Of a stretch of DNA of 64,000 bases, positions 59,780 through 64,000 are shown piece after piece. The notes under the pieces are model-generated. The model saw nothing but the letters and a program-made list of their open reading frames with translations, was not told where the DNA came from and did not search any database. Within the stretch, counting starts at the first letter, position 1. Every line of letters begins with the position of its first letter. The DNA is from Pyronema omphalodes (lineage: Eukaryota; Ascomycota; Pezizomycetes; Pezizales; Pyronemataceae). Made by a program: the position numbers and the translations under genes. The DNA lies in contig JAJJXM010000037.1 of assembly GCA_024516155.1 (NCBI GenBank), positions 434,001 through 498,000 on the forward strand. The letters run 5' to 3'.

Positions 59780-60359
59780 TTATTGAGTTCTTGAACCAAG
59801 CGATTAAACCACAGGGATTTAGTAGAGACATTGGATCGGGAAACCCAGCCAAGTGGCTTAAGCATTTATGCGCAGTGACAGAGCAATCCGTCGGTAGATG
59901 TGGAGAACCGATACCGCGACTAAAAGGGTTGGTCGAACCCCCAAAGCCTTACGGTCTTGCAATTTTTGCGTGCGAAGTGCTCTGAATCACGAGATCCAAG
60001 CTATTGCGGATTTTGTCTGTGAAGTATCTATCCTGCTAGCCCGAATCATCTGAAAACGGCAGACAACAGTTATTGAGTTCTTGAACCAAGCGATGAAACC
60101 ACAGGGATTTAGTAGAGACATTGGATCGGGAAACCCAGCCAAGTGGCTTAACCATTTATGCGCAGTGACAAATCAATCCGTCGGTAGATGTGGAGAACCG
60201 ATACCGCGACTAAAAGGGTTGGTCGAACCCCCAAAGCCTTACGGTCTTGCAATTTTTGCGTGCGAAGTGCTCTGAATCACGAGATCCAAGCTATTGCGGA
60301 TTTTGTCTGTGAAGTATCTATCCTGCTAGCCCGAATCATCTGAAAACGGCAGACAACAG
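59780..60359. repeat. Recent 290-bp tandem duplication (two copies plus decayed flanking copies)
   Basis: The units at 59780-60069 and 60070-60359 are almost identical, with only a few differences (GATTAAA/GATGAAA, CTTAAGC/CTTAACC, GACAGAGC/GACAAATC). A third, decayed unit begins at 60360 and an older relative at about 59213. Each begins TTATTGAGTTCTTG. Confidence 0.9.
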
Positions 60360-62622
60360 TTATTGAGTTCTTGAACCAGACGACTGCACCACAGGTGTAG
60401 TAGGATCGGAGATAACCCGGAACACAAAGCCAAGTGGCTTTAATCATTATTAGGGAGAAACCCAGAATAAGAAAAAGAACAGTCCCCAAGTATGAGTTTC
60501 TCGATGTAACGAAAGCAATGCTGCGTCAGCCTCGCTATTCGTTGCATCAAATCAAATGAACCGCAAATAAAAGGGTTTGTCGAATCCCCAGGCCTGAAAG
60601 AGCGCGAAATTGTCGCAGTATATTTCCGTTTTGTCACATGTGGTGCCGGGAAATCATGATCGTCTTTTCCCTTCGCATCCGAGGCATCGCCGTGTCGTTT
60701 GTCGGATTTGTGAGCTTGAAGACGTTGTTGGAGGATATCATTCGTAATTCAAATCTCGAAAGCATGCTGACGGTGTGGAAAGCGTCGAGTTGAATGTACG
60801 AGAGCCTTCTGGACTGATACGTTAGTGGTAATTCATGATTACGCATGGAAAGAGAAATAAGCGGAACTTACATTCTTCTTTGCGGAAAAAGCAAGCAGGA
60901 TTTTGGTATCGTACTATTTGGTCATTCACAGGCGTCAGTGAGACGTTGAGGATGTAGTTCAGTAAGAACAGTCCGGAGCGACAAGCGCAAGGGAGCCAAC
61001 GGAATCGTCGTTGTCGCTAAACTCATCACCAGCAGCAAGAAGCACGGGCGAGAACTAGAGTAGCAGATTCAGGGATCTTGTGAGATGTCAGCGGAGCTCT
61101 GATATGAGGGATATTTCCGAAAGTTTCGAGAGGGGCAACTACTGACCCAGAAAGAAAGGCGGGAGTGGTCCCAAAACCAGGCTTTTCGATGAAGCAAGAC
61201 AGGAATGGTCCGAAAACTATGCTTTTTGGTAAAGCAAGGGAAACGCGGCAAGTATGTTGCTGCAATTCAAGGCCGTGGGGAAAATATCATCTGGATACCA
61301 TCCAGAGTTGGATTTGACTTGCGGTGTATGATCCAGTTGGATTCAACCGACCTTCTAGCTCTGATGGTATTGGTTGGCTTTCGATAACTTCGGGGGCTGG
61401 AGTTGGATACTTACCAGGCTAGATGCAATGTTGCATTGGAATGGTTATTGATGTGAGCCGTAGTTTGTGGTTGAAATACTGCCTTTTATTAAGTTCGAAG
61501 TCTTGGTCGTCATGAAGGCCTTTCTTCAATTCCTTTTATCTCTTTCAGACAGATGCTAGAATAAATACAGGGAGGTTGGTGATGCTGTGGCTTGATTTGT
61601 TTCATCCTTCCGTTGTTTAGATGAAAGAAGAACTGACGACCAGAAAAAAGAGCTTTCATAACAAAAGCAATGCAACATCCATTGAGGGCATGATCAAAGG
61701 AGGGCGCTATAGTGTTGTCATTGTCTTTATCTTTTCCATGTAAGTTGTGTCGCGTCGTGATGTGACTGAGAAAGAAGAAATGGGGTGGTTGCGTCACAGT
61801 CATTCATGGGTGGCGACTCTGGGCTGGACCCAAAAGCATTCAAAGGTGAACTGGGCATTGTTTGTTGCCCCTGTTTATTGGAACTGGGGTTGCGCGCTTA
61901 GCGCTGACGCGTACTGAATCGCGTAAAACTTTGTTGCGACAACGCGAGTTCGAAATCACGTGTGATGGATGCGCGTGGCGTCATTTTTACTATGGTAATT
62001 TCAGTATGTATTATTTTCTAGAAGATTAGTTTTAATGATAATTATTAGAAAAGAATAAAAATAATCCGATAACGATGCTCAAAGTGCTCCCGTGGCTTTA
62101 GTTTGATTATATCCCCATGGTTATATGTAACCTGACGAGGAAGGTGGAAACGTCAAAGGAAACAGAACGGGACAAGTAAAGTGCAGCATCGAGAGTAAAG
62201 AATAATAGAAATGGTATCAATCGAGGGCTTGCACTTCTCTTTATGCCTCTTTGAAAGATTTTATGTATTTTCAAGCAAAGGAAAGTGCCAATCTGCATTC
62301 CACGGCCGGGCAATTGGCAGCGGGTGGCGGAGAAGTGACACTCCAGTTCACTAGAGACGCGTAACAAGGGTATTCCTCGCTTCTACATACATACTACCAA
62401 TCAATTATAGATTCCAAATGATGAGCATCACGATTACGAGGCTCACCGATTAAACACAGATTCCTACGATATCGGCCTCGCTCCAGAAGAGCGCTATCGG
62501 AACCATCGTCCTCCGCGCCACACTGGGTACAGACTATAAACACCTCATCCTTGACATTAAGATATATACCTCTTGACATTCCCCCAATTAATTCCGCACC
62601 AAGCTCTGGCAAGGATCTCATC

Positions 62623-62955
62623 ATGCCAATCCCTCGATTCAAAAACCGGCACTATCTGATGACCTTCACTTTCCTCGCAGTCACCCCTTTCATTATTGAT
62701 CAATACAAATGGGAGATTATGAAGATGCTAGAGTATGTGGACATCTTGGCAATGTGGATCAGGGATTGGTACTTGAGTCTGTGGGACCACTCAACAACCG
62801 AAGTACATGTTTCACCCGCGGAAATTATCACTTTTGCTGCAGGCTGTATCTTCATTCGTATAGTCGGTTGGAGACCTTGGTGCCAGGATGATTTCGATTG
62901 GAAGAAGGGGAAAACTGTTAACAGAAAACGGTCACATGGGAAATATGATAGTTAG
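62623..62955 (+). CDS. Small putative membrane protein, 110 aa
   Basis: The frame from ATG 62623 has two hydrophobic stretches (FTFLAVTPFII near residue 15, ITFAAGCIFIRIVGW near 75), aromatic segments between them (WIRDWYLSLWD), and a basic tail (KKGKTVNRKRSHGKY). No family is recognised. An in-frame ATG at 62551 would add 24 residues. Nothing confirms expression. The composition is more protein-like than that of nearby frames. Confidence 0.4.
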   Translation: MPIPRFKNRHYLMTFTFLAVTPFIIDQYKWEIMKMLEYVDILAMWIRDWYLSLWDHSTTEVHVSPAEIITFAAGCIFIRIVGWRPWCQDDFDWKKGKTVNRKRSHGKYDS

Positions 62956-64000
62956 AATACTTCAGGAAGGATATACAATAGTGTCGTTTTATTTCATTCA
63001 ACAAATGTATGGTATTCTCATCGTATGCTACAGTATTTGAAGATATTTAAGTCATCTGAAGTATTTGCTTTAGGATAATAGAAGGGTGTTGTTTTTATTG
63101 TTCAATTCTTATGTATTAAGTAGGTTTGATTTGATTTGATTTGTATTACGTAGGAATTCTTGGTATGCATCGCGGCCAAGGGATTCGAGTGCAAAATCAT
63201 GACAAACGGGAGCAGTTTCGCGACCCTTGTTCTTGACCATATGTATCATCCAACACCACCGCGGATATTTTGATGATTTGATAGCATATTTTCAGCCCTA
63301 AAGAGTGTATTTCTGATCATGGAACCCTGTCAGAGAAAAGTGGATAACTCATCGCCCTACAGCTGCAGCTTGGCACACGGCTAATGGCATTGGGTTCCAT
63401 CTCCATGACTTCTGATGAGAGACGGAGCAAACCCAGCCTTCCCCTCCAACTATAGCGAGCGATCTTCTTCCATCTCCACTTCAGCAACTCTTAGACAACT
63501 ATATCTACAGTAACATCTCGGTATACGTCTACCGATGTTTTGGATACAGCCAATGAGAACATTTGTAAGGCATTAGCAGAAGTCGAATGCTGTGAACTTG
63601 AGCGGTTATTGCTGACGTCGGAGTCTAGATATGACAATTTCTGCCCCACTACCCCGCCAAATACATACCTACAACTCATTTCGTTCCATCTGCACTGTGA
63701 ACTTAGCCTGTTGCGAGAGGTGTATTCAAACAGACCCCTGGCATGGATTATACAGAACATAATCGGTATCTCTGCTTTCGAACTCGGCGGAATAAAGTAA
63801 TAATATCTGCGCTTTCGTCTATAAGTTTAACATCTAAAAGGTTTTCGAAACAGAATTCTGATTATTGAAAATAGAGCATCAAATATAAACAGCGAAGCAA
63901 TCCTCCGAAAACACCAACCATAACACCCTTTCAAAACGGTATTTACCAAAAACCATTCCTTAACCGACCGGCCCAATCATGATTCCCATCAAGTTTCAAA
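62956..64000. other. Intergenic at window end; no gene confirmed
   Basis: About 1 kb. An 86-codon plus-strand frame (63540-63800) overlaps a minus-strand frame of similar size; neither has a motif. A gene could continue beyond the window. Confidence 0.4.

Larger units (their letters stand above)
55805..62622. other. MET10 promoter and degenerate repeat region
   Basis: No intact gene is supported over 6.8 kb. Next to MET10 is a GGAGGT repeat (55883-55915). From about 56.4 to 61.3 kb lie decayed copies of repeat units (listed separately). The stretch 61.3-62.6 kb is ordinary AT-rich DNA with overlapping short frames. Confidence 0.6.

Noticed and set aside
59740..60275. Plus-strand frames with an identical PQGFSRDIGSGNPAKWL segment in both 290-bp copies
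   Set aside because: Identity follows from the recent duplication of the DNA itself and is no evidence of coding. The minus strand shows the better conserved peptide.
63540..63800. 86-codon plus-strand frame near the window end
   Set aside because: An overlapping minus-strand frame of equal size and no motif leave it unsupported.
1..64000. tRNA genes and CRISPR arrays
   Set aside because: No tRNA-like B box with a matching A box and acceptor stem was found by eye. The repeats seen are tandem or inverted without regular unique spacers.

Overview
The window is nuclear DNA of a filamentous ascomycete (Pezizomycotina). Most genes carry short 45-70 bp GT-AG introns. The gene content is typically fungal: a SAT-containing non-reducing polyketide synthase, an adenylating reductase, fungal-type Myb regulators, MET10 and a MYND protein. 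Intergenic DNA is AT-rich with many simple repeats. The class cannot be fixed from the sequence alone.

Layout. 1-11.1 kb is almost a gene desert, with one Ser-rich hypothetical gene (3.26-4.34 kb) and many microsatellites. 11.1-43.8 kb is a biosynthetic gene cluster. In order it holds a three-repeat Myb regulator (minus), a single-repeat Myb paralogue (plus), an O-methyltransferase (plus), a palindromic transposon with a smaller MITE inside it, a non-reducing PKS (minus; SAT-KS-AT-PT-ACP-ACP-TE), a divergent A-T-R carboxylate reductase (plus), a phenol-hydroxylase-type FAD monooxygenase (plus), an SDR (plus), a Myb/SANT-like gene of the Harbinger-associated kind (minus), a secreted alpha/beta hydrolase (plus) and a secreted FAD-linked oxidase (plus). 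44.0-46.8 kb holds a deaminase-like/MYND fusion gene, 48.7 kb a small secreted Pro-rich protein, and 52.6-55.8 kb intronless MET10 (sulfite reductase alpha/flavoprotein subunit). About 56.4-61.3 kb is a decayed array of tandem repeats, with 168-170 bp and 290 bp units, that seems to derive from coding sequence. 62.6 kb has a small putative membrane protein.

How the genes may work together (inference). The PKS builds an aromatic polyketide and its thioesterase releases the acid. The A-T-R enzyme then reduces that acid to an aromatic aldehyde, the same logic as in ilicicolin/ascochlorin-type pathways but without a prenyltransferase here. The FAD monooxygenase, O-methyltransferase and SDR would hydroxylate, methylate and reduce the ring or aldehyde. 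Two enzymes with signal peptides (hydrolase and FAD-linked oxidase) suggest late steps in the secretory pathway or outside the cell. No transporter or P450 gene was recognised. A recurring TCGGCG-centred motif lies in the cluster's promoters and is rare in the flanking intergenic DNA I compared. It is a candidate site for a cluster regulator.

Exon boundaries were deduced by eye from splice signals and frame continuity. Reading-frame sums are whole for every multi-exon gene listed.
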